Part shown: in pieces, positions 45,107 to 56,868 of the stretch
Layout of the letters: every line of letters starts with the position of its first letter
Numbering within the stretch: position 1 is the first letter of the stretch
Source of the DNA: Parascedosporium putredinis
Taxonomy: Eukaryota > Ascomycota > Sordariomycetes > Microascales > Microascaceae
Reading direction: 5' to 3'
Assembly: GCA_949357655.1 (NCBI GenBank)
Contig: CASHTG010000016.1
Coordinates: 2,604,001-2,668,000, forward strand
Length of the DNA: 64,000 nt
Program-made: the position numbers and the translations under genes
Notes under the pieces: model-generated
Database searches by the model: none
Seen by the model: the letters and a program-made list of their open reading frames with translations, nothing else
Told to the model about the DNA's origin: nothing

Positions 45107-45671
45107 CTTCTCCCACGCGTTATAGGTCACGCAAAATATGCGCTTTGAATTGTCGTAGAAGTCATCGACTGACGCTCATGTTTGATATCAGTTGGATATT
45201 TTGTCTATGAGCAGGAGAGCAGCCTAACATCTAACGATTCACGATGAGATGCCGAGGTATATATTCGAAAATTCGCCCCATCTTTCTCTTCGCGATCTCT
45301 TTACTCGCTACCAATATATTATTAAGGGAACCCCTTTTTTCTTCTTCAACTTTCAGCTTAAGATACGCTATTGACAGCCCATTGTTCTCAGCCCCAGTCT
45401 GCGCCCCACAACCAAACATGGCGAGAGGAGTGAAAACCCTTGAGCCACGCTTTTACCCCTGCCAATTTACTAGCGCCATGCATAGTGCATTACGCTTGGA
45501 CCATGAGGCACATTGAAGAGGGCAATCTTGATGAGGGAGGGTGGAGTATGTTGAAATTTGTCCATCGACCCAAGATAAAATGTCTTTAGAAGAGCGATTG
45601 AAGCTTGAGGGAGTGTTAAATCTTGTGGCCTGTGTATGAAGCAGTAGAAACAGCAAAAATCGACCACAATT
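45107..45671. promoter_or_regulatory. Divergent promoter of the paralogous membrane protein pair
   Basis: About 565 bases. Open frames here on both strands lack any family signal and probably are chance. Shared promoter suggests joint expression of the two paralogues. Confidence 0.35.
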
Positions 45672-46741
45672 ATGGCAAACGATGACTGCCCCGGCTTCGA
45701 GGGCCAGTCTGACCTCTATGGACTTGGGGTCCGCATTAGCCTCTATGTGCAGCTTGCCACCATGCTCTCGATCCCCATGCTTGGCCTTCCACGATATAAC
45801 AGCTTCTTCGTGCGCTCTAGTTTTTCCTCTTTGTCGCGACCTGGATCGTCATTGTACAGCAATCCGCAATATCCAGGATGCGCGGCTCGGAGATCTACTT
45901 CTTTTCATGGCTCACCCTGTCGCAGGCCGTGGCAATCGTGTTCCTCCAGTTCAACACGTTTTCTTCTGTGGCGGAAATGCGCAAGATGTTAGATGGCAAC
46001 AGGATGCTCAAAATCAACGCTTGCTTCTTGATTATCCTGGCACTTGTCGCTTGCTACTATACGTGGTTTTTCTGGAAGGGGTTAGACATCCTCCCCGGAT
46101 CGGAATGTGGTCGTGACTACGCTTTCTTTTTCTCGAAAGCTAGCATTTATGGCTGGCTGCGCACTTTACAAAAGGTAGTCTGGGGTATCCTAATGGCTAC
46201 CTCAGGGATTTGTAGGTCTACTGTTAACCATCCCGTCAATGTGCCTAACATTAACCCGATATGCCTAGGCCTACTCTTCTTACCATGCATCTACCTGATG
46301 GGACGACAGGCCTCCAGCATGTTTGAGGACATGTCTGACATGGAGGACCATGAGGTCGGCCATGTTTTCGGGGATATGATTCATCAGATGCGTTTCCAGG
46401 TCTCTGTCCCCTTTCTTATCACGGCTATCTTCGCCACAAGCTTTGTTACACTCTCTGCGGAGCTCCCCATTCACTGGAACGGTATCACTGGGGTCCAGAG
46501 CATGAAGCCTGTCGGCCAGTTGGTGCCGTTCGTGGTTGCGATCGGACTGTCGGTCAATGTCTTCTACCAAGTTGTAAAACGGTACCTCTTCGGCGATGAT
46601 GGCGGCGGCAGTGACTGTGATAACGACTCAGATGATGGCGATGGTGGTAAGCCTTTCCCACCAGAATCTACCATTAGAAAGTGTTGTGACGACGCTAACT
46701 ACTCGAATAGTGCAATGCCCCCAGCTCTCTCAGTTAGATGA
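45672..46741 (+). CDS. Multi-pass membrane protein, paralogue of the 44295-45106 gene
   Basis: About 356 aa from the ATG at 45672. The N-terminus has GFEGQSDLYGLGVRISLYVQ, like its divergent partner. Hydrophobic segments include FFLFVATWIVIV, YFFSWLTLSQAVAIVFL, INACFLIILALVACYYTWFF, NPICLGLLFLPCIYLMG, FLITAIFATSFVTL and VGQLVPFVVAIGLSV. The C-terminus is a cytosolic tail rich in Asp and Gly. One frame change, at the T run 45821-45825, restores a continuous first half. Relative to the partner it has an extra loop of about 60 residues. No domain is recognised. Function is unknown. Confidence 0.6.
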
Positions 46742-47160
46742 TCAATACGGGATACCACTCTAGAAGTGTAACTCTAAGCCGTAGTTCAAAGGTCTAGAGT
46801 GATCAGGTTGCGGAACACTAGTACTAGTATTCTTTGATACTTAGAGGAGTCGTCGTAAGAATAATAGCTATTTGGGGGTGATGCCGTTCATCGGGATAGA
46901 GGCGTCGAGAGCAAATTTATCGATTCACTAAAGGCTTAATTGATAGGAGGCGGCAATTATCTTGTCATTCTGAAGAAAGGAAAGGAGTGATCCATTAAAT
47001 ACATTATAGCCGTAGTCCTCAATCTGATAAATATCATACTATAAACACTAAAAGTCATGTTGATTATATACCGAATTTTCCTCGTGATAAAAATATGTAT
47101 CAAACCTATAACCCCGAAGTAATGAGCCACACAAAGGCTTAGTCTCCCAACTATAGCCAT
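46742..47160. other. AT-rich intergenic, no gene seen
   Basis: About 420 bases, AT-rich towards the right. No recognisable coding sequence. Confidence 0.35.
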
Positions 47161-47795
47161 CTAGCTATCAATTTCAATAGTAAGACCGCTTCCGCGGGCG
47201 CTGTTCCAGCCGATATTGGTGCCGGGACGTGCAACAAGCTCAAAGCTGTACTCGCCCAGTGCACAGGGGAACTCGGGTGCCGATCCCATCACAGGAAGCG
47301 TTGTGTCCCCGCTCATATCCACGCCCTCCCAGGCTGCCTGCTGCCCCTTGGTAGGTGTAAGCACACCAATATGAGTGGTGCGAGGGATTCTGTTTCCCCA
47401 ACTGTACTTGTCATTGAGGCACGAGGCGAGGCGGTAGACATCAAACACAACGGGCTGATTCTGGGGGCCGACGATCCAGTCATCCTGAGAGAGGCGGAAT
47501 GCGAGTCGGCAGGTCTTGCCGACGATCGCGGGGTCGACAAAGGGAAAGTAAACTGCCGTGACGACTTGCTCGTTAGGAGCGTTAAGGATATGACCGGTCG
47601 GGGTGTTGCCGGCAAAAGTGCTGGGCTCCTTCGATTTCCACCGGACTTGGAGTGTGGGGCGGATGATTTGGGCGGCGGTCTTAGGAGCTGGGAGGTGGTA
47701 TCTCCCCGAGCCGTAATAGCGCTGGCTGCTGCGGCGGGCGCGGCAGTGACGACGGTGAGTATAGATAAGATTTGGGTGAATAGAAAGAACCTCAT
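47161..47795 (-). CDS. Secreted But2-like protein
   Basis: About 211 aa from the ATG at 47795, which opens a signal peptide FTQILSILTVVTAAPAAA. The mature part reads QIIRPTLQVRWKS, VTAVYFPFVDPAIVGKTCRL, FDVYRLASCLNDKYSWGN and CALGEYSFELVARPGTNIGW, ending SGLTIEID. This pattern resembles the But2 C-terminal domain family of secreted fungal proteins, whose role is unknown. One frame change at the C run 47704-47707 lies just after the signal peptide. Family assignment is by recalled pattern and moderate; secretion is well supported. Confidence 0.6.
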
Positions 47796-48488
47796 TGTGG
47801 AGATAGGTGGATTAAATTCTTGAAATAGGAAGCCGGAGGGTTGAAATAATGAGATCGTGAAGTGTGACAAGCGGTGAGTTACAAAACGTTGGCGATGGTG
47901 CTGGTTAGAGGCGCAAGTATGCGGTTTCTTATGGTGATAAAGAGACCGGAATCCCCCATTCGAAGTGGTCCCCGGCCCATACTTATACTTAATTCCATCA
48001 GATTAACCTCGAGGATGTGTTCGCAACTCTGCTCTAATATCATTCATTCTCCGGGGCTTTGCATCAGCACAAAAGGGAGTCACAGAATAGGCCGAGGCGC
48101 AGACTCCCAACCTTAAACCTTAAAGCTCATATTTTGCCCGAAAGGTTCGAAACCAGAGCCCCCGGCGACATCGAGCCTGGATGTGATTGGGTTAGCCACA
48201 GCGCCTGCATCGCCTTGCTCCCTGGCAAGGGAGGTATGGTGGTGGCGCGAGTTGTGCAAACCAATGTCTCTAATTTTAGATGGTCCACCCTAGGCCTGTT
48301 TCGAGCATATTGTTCGAGGTGTCGAGGAGGAGGGCCTCCCGCAGAGCACGAGTGACGGCGAGCAAGTATTATAGCACTGCAAGGTCACCGAAGGGAGGGA
48401 AAAGCACACAACGAGATTAATAAGCTTCATTTCTAAGGTTAGGTTAGGAATTATAAGTAAATTAGCTTCCTTTTCCCGATCATGTCAA
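47796..48488. other. Intergenic, no gene seen
   Basis: About 690 bases between the But2-like gene start and the 3' end of the isomerase gene. No recognisable coding sequence. It marks the left edge of the homogentisate cluster. Confidence 0.35.
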
Positions 48489-49168
48489 TCACTGCCTTAG
48501 ATCCGATGGCGTATCATCTTGGTTCGCCCAGTGCGCCTGTTCCACAGCATTATCCTTGCTCAGCTCCTCGTATATTCTCTTAGTAACGGGATATGCATCC
48601 ATATCAACCCCCACCTCACAGCTCCCCAAACCGCGGGGACTAAGCACACATCGGCCAGGGTGATAGAGTCTCCAACGGAAAACTTGCCCGCGGTCTCCTC
48701 TACCACGCGTTCGTAGACTTTGAGCCCACGCTCCTGGAGCTCCTTACTCCAAACCTCCTTCGGTGCTCCGAGGCCAGATACTCGCTGTAGGATACGCAGG
48801 TTGGTGACAGGTTGGGTGTCGACGGCAATGATGTTCACTAGCGTGCGCACGGAGGCACGTCCCTCAGGGTCGGAAGGAGGAGGTAGTAGCGGTCGTTGTT
48901 TAGGGAACACGTCTTCAAGGTACTCAAGAATGGCGATGGACTGAGTAATAAAAACCTCTTTGCCGCTAGGTTTTATGATTTTCAGGGTCGGGACAGAGAA
49001 AGATGGATTGATCTTTCCGTATGACTCGGCGGATTGGTCCCCTTTGAGGAGATTAATGAAAATAGGTGTGTACGGGATGTTTTTCAAGTTCATCGCAATC
49101 CGGATCCGGCCCGAACACGAAGACCTAAAGTAGGTATAAAGGGCGTACTCATCAGCATTTGATGCCAT
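48489..49168 (-). CDS. maiA: Maleylacetoacetate isomerase (zeta-class glutathione transferase)
   Basis: About 226 aa from the ATG at 49168. The zeta-class motif YFRSSCSGRIRIAMNLK is at the N-terminus, with the SSCS glutathione site. FSVPTLKI, ITQSIAILEYLE and LVNIIAVDTQPVTNLRIL follow, then the C-terminal helical part with LADVCLVPAVWGA. A frame change at the C run 48608-48612 hides the true C-terminus (MDAYPVTKRIYEELSK) and a stop at 48489. It isomerises maleylacetoacetate to fumarylacetoacetate with glutathione, between homogentisate dioxygenase and fumarylacetoacetase, both present here. An upstream ATG at 49207 is possible but adds residues not typical of the family. Confidence 0.9.
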
Positions 49169-49741
49169 GTTTGCTGCGTGTCTATGGACGGTGCTCCCTT
49201 CGGGCATACGCCGTGAAACTATGCTCGGACGTGGAAAGCCTATATAGTTTATGAAGGCTAATCCGCGTTCAATGTGCCGGTGTTATCCGATGCGGGGTGC
49301 GTACGGACAAGTGGGTAGCTTCGCCTTTTCGGGATTGGCACACACTATAAACTTGCTCCCTCATCGCTACATGTAGGGAACCAAATTCTCGGAATGGATA
49401 CGAAGATTGGACCTCGAAAAGCGTCTGTTCCGTGGGCTCAATTCCGCAGAATAATTCCGTGTGGATTCCGCCCCCGAACTTCTTAGAGGATTATTAGATG
49501 TGATGTCAAGGACTGCACATAATAATCCTCTATGACCCCATCTACTGACTGGTTTAGCTTGAGGATGATGCTTAGCACGCGGAGATTTGGTACGGACGCG
49601 AATTAGAGTATGGCTTGTAACTTAACATCTGCTTATTAAGTTCCATGATTTTTACTTTGCTATAGAGTATAGGTTTCATTGATATAAGAAAGTCTTCTCC
49701 ATCTATTCAAATTTACACATCTCCCACACTTTATCGCATGA
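49169..49741. promoter_or_regulatory. maiA promoter region
   Basis: About 570 bases between maiA and the 3' end of the P450 gene, both on the minus strand. No gene recognised. Confidence 0.35.
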
Positions 49742-51566
49742 TCAAAGATGATTTGTCCTCTCTTCCGCCGCTGCAATCCACTTCCTTAGCATGGGCTCAT
49801 CCCGCGCCTTGAGGCTAATTTTGAAGGGCTTAGGATCCGTCGTTAGTGCCGTGGGGACGCTGTTGCACTCGATGGCATCGATGACGGGGCGGTCTCGGGG
49901 CTCGGTGGCTTGGGCGATCCGGAAAGCGGTGATGAGGCGGACATAAGCGGTAAAGAGCTCGCGGTTAGCTAAGTGAGAGCCGGCACACATGCGCGAGCCG
50001 GCACCGTAGGCGTAGTGGGGGTACCGCCCTCCGGATCATCGAGGAAGCGCTCGGGTTGGAATTCAGACGGAGAGGCGAAACGTTTATCATCGTAGTCGGC
50101 AGCCCAAGCGTTCTATGGTAGGGGATTAGTATACTGTCTTATCAAACAGGAGCCGTGAAAGGAGAAAAAGAATGAGGGTAATAACATGGGGGATATACGT
50201 ACCATGAAGAAGGTGGTACCCGCCGGTATAACGGCTCCATTATATTCGATTTCCTTGATGCTGGTACGGGGAGACAGATGGGAATGACGGTCCAGAAGCG
50301 CAGAGTCTCCTTGACGAGCGCGGTGACGTAGGGGACCTTTTCTTCCTCAAGACATTTTTCCCAGGCGTCGCCATTAGGGTAAACTTCTTGGATCTGCTGA
50401 AGAGCCTTCTCCTGAATCTCTTGGCCGTGGTCAGTCGAAAGGTAGGCGAGACCCATGATAAGGTTTCCGGGGACCGTGTCGAGACCAGCAGAGACCATTG
50501 TGAGGCAAATAGATTTCAATTCAGCTGCGTGCAAGGATGGTTAGTAAGGAAAAAAAAAAAAGAAACAAGAGTATAGAAGAGAAGGAAGGCCTGATGCTGA
50601 TTAGCTAGGATAAGGGGGCAGTGGGCATCTTTTACCTTCATTTAGCTTCGCATCTGGGTCCTTCAGGATATTGCCCGTGATGCAAGGCTTATCGGTGCCC
50701 TTGGCAATACGGTCCTTCAGGTCAGCCAACATGTCGGACAAGTACTTATCGCGACGGTCACGGAATTCCTTGGCTTTCGGGTTCTGCGCACCCCATAGCC
50801 TCAGTAGTGGGACGTAATCCTGCCAGTTGTTGCTGGTGGAGCGGAAATTTGAGATTTCACGCTCGACCATGGTGATCTCCTTAAGGAGAGCGCTGTCGAC
50901 ATTGCCGCTAATGCGGAAGCCGTAGTTGAGGGTGAGGGAAGTGTTGAGCGCGAAGCGGGCAAAGTAGGGGTCGGGTCGAGGTCCTGAGTGCCACGGCGGG
51001 AATCCTCAAGGAGCTCCTTGATGCTAGCAGTGGACTCGAGATCGAGAATGGGCATGTAAGACTGGACGGCGGGGCGGTTGAGGGCGGTGCCCGCGGCCTT
51101 GCGCCGCTTCTTACACGACTCATCCCAGGGCGAGGTGCCGATGGTGAAGCCCTGGGAGGTGGAAACGACGGAGTGGAAGGTATGGAACATTGGGCGAGAG
51201 ATGAGGGCGGACTGGTTCTTGATCCAGAAGTAGCGCACAGCATCATACGAGTTGACGAAGATAACCCTCTGTTTTCAGACGGTGAGTATCGTGAGCAGTG
51301 ATAATTGGGTAGATGTGGTGACGCTGGTACGTCGGGATAAGTCCTACCTTCGTTCCCAGCCGAGTCTGGAACACGGGGCCGTACTTCTTCGCCCATTTTG
51401 CGGCAACGCGAGCGTGGTCAGTACCTAGCTGGAAGAGATTACCGAAAATCGGGATACCGGGAATCGTGGGCAGATTCTTGATCTCAGGAATATCCGTTTG
51501 GTACGCGAATTTATAAAGCAGGAATGCTACCGCCAGGGCAGCGACTCCTACAAGTTGGTACGTCAT
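49742..51566 (-). CDS. phacB: Cytochrome P450, CYP504-type (3-hydroxyphenylacetate 6-hydroxylase-like)
   Basis: About 515 aa in four exons from the ATG at 51566. A membrane anchor, VGVAALAVAFLLYKFAY, leads into LPTIPGIPIFGNLFQLG. The oxygen-binding helix has MVSAGLDTVPGN, the ExxR helix KETLRFW, the Pro/Arg stretch LPRTSIKEIEYNGAVIPAGT and the haem site YGAGSRMCAG with the Cys ligand. Introns: 51269-51347, 50525-50635, 50113-50202. Frame changes near 50973-50975, 50268-50271 and 50017-50021. It belongs to CYP504, whose members hydroxylate phenylacetate derivatives to give homogentisate. It is divergent from homogentisate dioxygenase, so the two are likely co-induced. CYP504A (phenylacetate 2-hydroxylase) is the alternative; the symbol is therefore tentative. 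Confidence 0.82.
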
Positions 51567-52230
51567 TGTGTGTAGGGGATGAGGACTAAGGAAGAAAAAG
51601 AATGCAGATGTATGCCGCGGTGAGGATGGGAGAGAGCTAAGCTGCGAATTCATAAGATTCCTTTGAGCTACCTAGGCATTCTCTTATATTTTACCACTTC
51701 CAGTCAGCAGGAATTAGACCCCGCTACAAAGAGAAAGCCGGAATAAACAAGCAGCAGACGAACGAAATCGGCTACTCCTTAAGCCTGTCAGACCGAGCTG
51801 ACATTAGGATCGCTCTCATTGCTCCATTGTCCTGGCTGGGGAAGACAAAGAGTCTGGGGTCCCCGCACGAGCCGTTGGTACCCTTGATTGGCATCTGAGA
51901 AGAGACAATGCTTGGTTGATTTGGTGACGACCACATTCTCCACACTTGGCTCCGGTGCGGGGTAGTAATTCCGATTCCGATTCCGTGACCGAAAAAGGGC
52001 TAGGCCAAGACATGGATTTTGTTGGGGACAAGTTCCGAGTTCTACATATTGATTTCGGATCAAAATGGAGTCAATATTAAATAACGGAATTGGTGACTAT
52101 GTCCCACTTAATACGTCCAAGAGTATAAGAACTGCACCGGAGGTAACGCGGTGCACTGTTTCCCAAGCTCAGTACCGGTAGCTGGGATATTGAAGCCACG
52201 CTATATCATAGAGAGGAACCACCCATCAAC
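51567..52230. promoter_or_regulatory. Divergent promoter of the P450 and hmgA
   Basis: About 660 bases. No gene recognised. Shared position supports joint control of ring hydroxylation and ring opening. Confidence 0.4.
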
Positions 52231-53676
52231 ATGCCGCCCACACAGTTCACAGTAGAGGAAAAGTACACCTACCTTAATGGGTTAGGATCCTATCATGAGT
52301 AGGTCAAGTCCTCTTTGAAGATGCCACAGTAGTCCCGATATCAGTTGTCTACCCCGGGGTTGTTGGTCGTCATGTCAGGAATAACATCGCCGCAGGACGG
52401 AGGCTGTCAAGGGCGCCCTGCCAGTCGGCCAGAATTCGCCGCAAAAGGTCGCACATGGGCTCTACGCAGAAAAGTTATCAGGCACGGCCTTCACAGCGCC
52501 TCGCCACGAAAACTTGCAAACCTGGATGTATCGCATAGTGCCATCAGTCACGCACAGAGCTTTCCAGACGTCTAAGATAGAGCTGGCTGGATACCCATCT
52601 AATGGGAAGCCAGAGTACATCCAGGTGCCTAACCAGTTGCGGTGGCGGCCCTTTGAAACGAACGGGGACGTTGATTTTATTTCCGGACTAAGGCTGGTAG
52701 CTGGCGCAGGAGACGCAACCGTCAAGACGGGTCTGGCCATTTACATATACGGCGCGGGAAAAGATATGGCGAAGAAACAGGCGTTTTACTCGGCGGATGG
52801 CGACTTTTTGATCGTGGCCCAGATGGGGACGCTTGATATCCAGACCGAATTCGGGCGCCTATTAGTCCGCCAGGGGGAGATTGCCGTGATCCCACGGGGC
52901 ATCCGGTACCGCGTGGAACTGCCCGAGGGCGCCAGCCGCGGCTACGTTCTCGAGCTATTCCAGGGCCACTTCCAGCTCCCTGAATTAGGGCCCATCGGGT
53001 CAAACGGCCTAGCTAACGTGCGTGACTTCCAGGTCCCTGTGGCGGCCTATGAAGACGACCAGTCAGACTGGACGATCACAGTCAAATTTGGCGGACGCCT
53101 CTTCGACGCAGCACAGGATCATGGGCCTTTTGACGTGGTGGGGTGGCATGGAAACTACTACCCGTATAAATACGACCTTGGCAGGTTCAACACCATCGGT
53201 AGCATCAGTTATGACCACCCGGACCCTAGCATCTTCACCGTACTTACGGCGCCTAGCCCGGTAACCGGAACAGCTGTGGCAGACTTTGTCATCTTTCCCC
53301 GCGATGGCTCGTAGCAGAGGATACCTTCCGGCCGCCGTGGTACCACCGCAACACCATGTCCGAGTTCATGGGTCTCATCTCAGGCGACTACGATGCCAAG
53401 GCCGGCGGCGAGGACGGGTTCCAGCCGGGAGGGGCCTCGCTGCACAACGTCATGGCGGCGCATGGCCCGGACGCTAGCACGTTCGATAAGGCGAGCAGCG
53501 CGGAGTTGGCGCCGCAGAAGGTTGGGGCGGGAAGCATGGCGTTCATGTTTGAGAGCTCGCTCATGTTGGGCGTCACGGATTGGTCGTTGGTTAGGTGTCA
53601 GAAAGTACAGGAGGAGTATGTGGAGCATAGCTGGGGGAATTTGCAGAGGAGATTCAAGGGACTGGTGAAGGAGTAG
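52231..53676 (+). CDS. hmgA: Homogentisate 1,2-dioxygenase
   Basis: About 449 aa, the usual length. Exon 1 encodes EKYTYLNGLGSYHE, and a 97-nt intron (52299-52395) joins it to TEAVKGALPVGQNSPQ and LYAEKLSGTAFTAPRHEN. The cupin part has GDFLIVAQMGTLDIQTEFG and IAVIPRGIRYRVEL. The Fe(II) ligands are in PPWYHRNTMSEFMG (His and Glu) and ASLHN (His), all present after restoring one base at the C run 53297-53300. It opens the ring of homogentisate to maleylacetoacetate, the central step of phenylalanine, tyrosine and phenylacetate breakdown. It is divergent from the CYP504-type gene. Assignment is certain. Confidence 0.93.
52299..52395 (+). other. Intron in hmgA
   Basis: gtaggt...cgcag, 97 nt; joins SYHE to TEAVKG in phase. 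Confidence 0.75.
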
Positions 53677-54181
53677 GGTGAGGGTCGGATTAGGCGGCGT
53701 TAGTGAAATTTATACCTGGCCTAGAAGTAAAACAGAGATAAGGGGAGGATGAAACGAAAATTTTGTCCAGAGTGTGGCCTCTTCTTAGTTATAGATATTT
53801 CTTTCCGTGTCGTTTCAAAATACTTGAAACGCCTCCAGCTAATGTTCTCAAGATTATATCTAATAAAGCCTGGCTGTAAATTATTATTGCATTTCCCGCA
53901 ATCCCCGAACCCCTCCCCCAACTTTCCCCTATAAGCAACTCCACATTTCACCCCGGCATATGCGACGGTTCCTCACAATTTACTGATACCGAGCCAGTCA
54001 GGAAGCGGGCTTAGTCATGCTTGATGGCACCTAAAGTTCTTTGACTCTTCGACCAGTGACGAGTACCGATTCCCACTCCAAACTCAAATTCCAGGCGTCG
54101 AACCCTAGCTGGTCCTTCACGCCTTGAACTTGAAATTTACAGCTTTTACTTATCGTGGCGTCGAGTTCCGATAGACTATTG
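53677..54181. promoter_or_regulatory. Promoter of the Zn2Cys6 gene
   Basis: About 500 bases between two plus-strand genes. No recognisable coding sequence. Confidence 0.35.
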
Positions 54182-56868
54182 ATGGCTACTACATCTGTCT
54201 TGATGCTCTCCGGCGTCCGTAAGAAGAGGGACCCTTACACGCCGGTTGCGTGGTACGCCTTCTCCCCTGGTCGTTGGTCTCTTGATGCTTTTCCGCCCCT
54301 CATTCCCATCCGCTGGTGCGGTGCATTAACCGAATCACTGCCGCCACGCTAGGCGTTGCCCTCAATATTGCCCGCTTGCTGTCTCTCAATTGATCCTATC
54401 TATAGAATCACTTATGTGAATATCCTAACTCTTGGATTATCTCTAGCTCCACCTGCAAACGCCGAAAAATTAAATGCACTGGCAAGAGGCCATGCGCGGC
54501 CTGCGTCGCCAGCGAGTCCGAATGTACCTATGAACGCTACTCGCGGTTCCGTCCAAGGCTGTCAGTTTTGTCGCGCCTGCTTCCAATTCTCCCTTCGTCT
54601 ACTTGGGCATGCTCTTGCTCACCTCTGCCGACCTCTGAGCATGGCCGATTGTCCCGTCTTAGTATTTCGTGCGAGTCCGCCGCTAATGTAACGAAATTAG
54701 ACAATCGCAGGTCACCGACTCCCAAGGCAGTCCCATCCCCGCCATCGAAGCTCCGACCTCCACCAGCGCCGCCAGCACCACCACCGACGCCGCGGAGGTC
54801 GGCGCTGCGAAAGAAACCAATACGTCACCCTCCGCCAGCCGCGGCTCGGGCTACACACCACCCGGAAGCTCCGACTTCTTTCTCAATCTCGCCGAAGAGC
54901 TGCACGTTGGATCAGAGCCCCTCCATATCCAGGGACGGCCGCAGTCGCGGCAGAATTCGATCAGCTTCACGCAGCTGGTACGGCAAGCCCATGAGTGGCG
55001 ACTTAATAATAGTAGTGGCAGTCTCGTTCGCTTCGTGGGGCTACAGTCGTGGCTCCATGTGCTTCACGTGTATGAGGAGGAGATTGGCCTACAGAACCCC
55101 TTTATAGACCTGGGTAGTCTTAGAGAAGACGTAAAAGCGACTTGCCAAGAACTAGCACCAGAGCCTGGTCCTTTAGAAGGTGGCGGGGAACACGTCTTGA
55201 TACTTATCCTTGCTCTAGTGGCTGTTCTCGAAAGCCTAGACGTTAGCCAGCTCACGGATTCCTTTACGCAAAAGTCGAGACAATACGCCGCTTCTAAGTC
55301 ACATGGGGAGGTTGTTAAGGAGAACACAATTCAGTTACTCGTGCTGATAGTAAGACAAGTCCTTTAGTCCCCTAACCTGACCCGACGATTGGCGAACGGT
55401 TACTAATCTCTTTTTCCTTGCTTTGCAGAGTATCTACAACTTCCTAACCGATAGAGAGAATTTAGCTTGGCGGTGTATTGGTAGCGCCCTCCGGGTACTC
55501 CAAGAACTTGGTTACCACAGCTCGAAATCTTTTCACCGATTCAATTCCCTGAAGGAACGAAATCAGGCAGAAAATTTGTTCTGGGTCGTCTATATACTAG
55601 ACCGCCGATGGAGTTTCGGTACTGGCCTGCCCTTCGCCATATCCGAGTCTGACATCGACCACGATATCGAGACAGGTGTAAGTATATCTATATATCTTAA
55701 GCCATAGACTATAATAGCTGTAGATCACCAAACTACCTCGCTGCAGTTGCTAATATCTATATATGATATAGGACGAGTCCCTCTCCTCCGCATATGTCCG
55801 GTCCATGGTGGCGTACTGCCGTATAGCGACCGAATGCCGATCCTCCATCCTTGGCCAAGGCTCGTCGCGGACGGCACGCGATTTCTCCGACTTTCGAGTC
55901 GTCGAATGGCGCCGTAATCAACCCCCTTCCTCCAGTTCGAGAGTGGCCGTGCCGAGTTTGATTCAGTTAAGGAATCTCGCAGCCGCTACCGCCTGCGACT
56001 CCTGTTATACCTGCGTGCTAACCAAATGCGCACTGTGATTCGCCGACACTCGGCGTTCCGGTCCGGTCAGGCGGAGCTTGATCCTTCCAGCCTGCAGACG
56101 GCTCTTGATGTTGCTTGCGATACTATTCGCGTCCTCGTGACCGTTGTGCGCACCTCGGACGTATACCAAGCGCAGCAAAAGACTTTTAACCACTTTCTTG
56201 AGTCTGCACTCTCCTCCTTGCTGCTTTTTGCCGGCCGGCATCGGGGTACGGTCGGGGCACCTTACCGCCACGTTGAGGAGCTACACATGGCTATGGCACT
56301 CGTGCGGGGTTTATCCGATAAGTCCTGGATGATGCGCAAACTCTGTGATAAGCTCGAGCGCTTAAAAGTTGTCCAAGCTGCCCTCAAGTCCCGTGAGGGA
56401 GCACTTAGCGGCTCACTGAAAGTAAATGCTGATAATTATCTTGGTGGTGAACAGAGGTATGGGCAAGATGACGGCGGTGATAAGCCATCACCGAATGAGG
56501 GCCTATCGCCAGTTTCGAGCAGCAGTGGTCAAGGGAACACCGAACTTCGACGAGCAGAACAAAACGACGATGATATTAACCACTTAGATATAGGCGCCGC
56601 GACGCCCTCATCCACGGCGATCGCCATACCACCCCCACGTCCAAGAGGCCTGTTTTCCACACGCGATGGTGGGATGAACCTTGAGCCGTGTCCCCCGGAC
56701 GCGGCGTTTTTGATGGGTTCGCCCCCGGTTGGAGAGCCCCAAATGCTTCACACGGTTCCCACAAGGGGCCAGATAGAGGGCACTGACAATAACTTTCCAT
56801 TTATATTCTTTGAGGACATGCAGAATTTTTTGACGTTCAAGATAATATATTTGCGTTTTAGTTCCTAG
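54182..56868 (+). CDS. Zn2Cys6 transcription factor of the homogentisate cluster
   Basis: The start is the ATG at 54182. Exon 1 ends KKRDPYTPVA plus two bases of a Cys codon; a 194-nt intron (54253-54446) splits that codon. Exon 2 begins STCKRRKIKCTGKRPCAAC, giving C-x2-C-x6-C-x5-C-x2-C-x6-C. After a poorly resolved stretch (about 54570-54710, intron or one missing base) the frame reads GSSDFFLNLAEELHVG and then the regulatory domain: ENLAWRCIGSALRVLQELGY, FWVVYILDRRWSFGTGLPF. Introns 55350-55428 and 55678-55771 are in phase. A frame change lies at the C run 55922-55926. It lies between hmgA and the MFS gene, so it likely controls this cluster; the direct target is inferred. The C-terminal 150 residues are low in complexity. 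Confidence 0.75.

Noticed and set aside
45244..45516. Small plus-strand frame between the membrane protein paralogues
   Set aside because: No family signal and it lies in a divergent promoter. Probably chance.
45682..45825. A second and third frame change in the membrane protein gene 45672-46741
   Set aside because: An alternative reading of this stretch looked protein-like, but it would need extra bases twice. A single missing base at 45821-45825 explains the gene.
54447..54710. Continuous coding from the zinc cluster through 54710
   Set aside because: The stretch 54570-54710 is pyrimidine-rich, ends with a GCTAAT branch-like word and cgcag, and its translation looks non-natural. An intron is likelier, but the donor is unclear, so I left it open.
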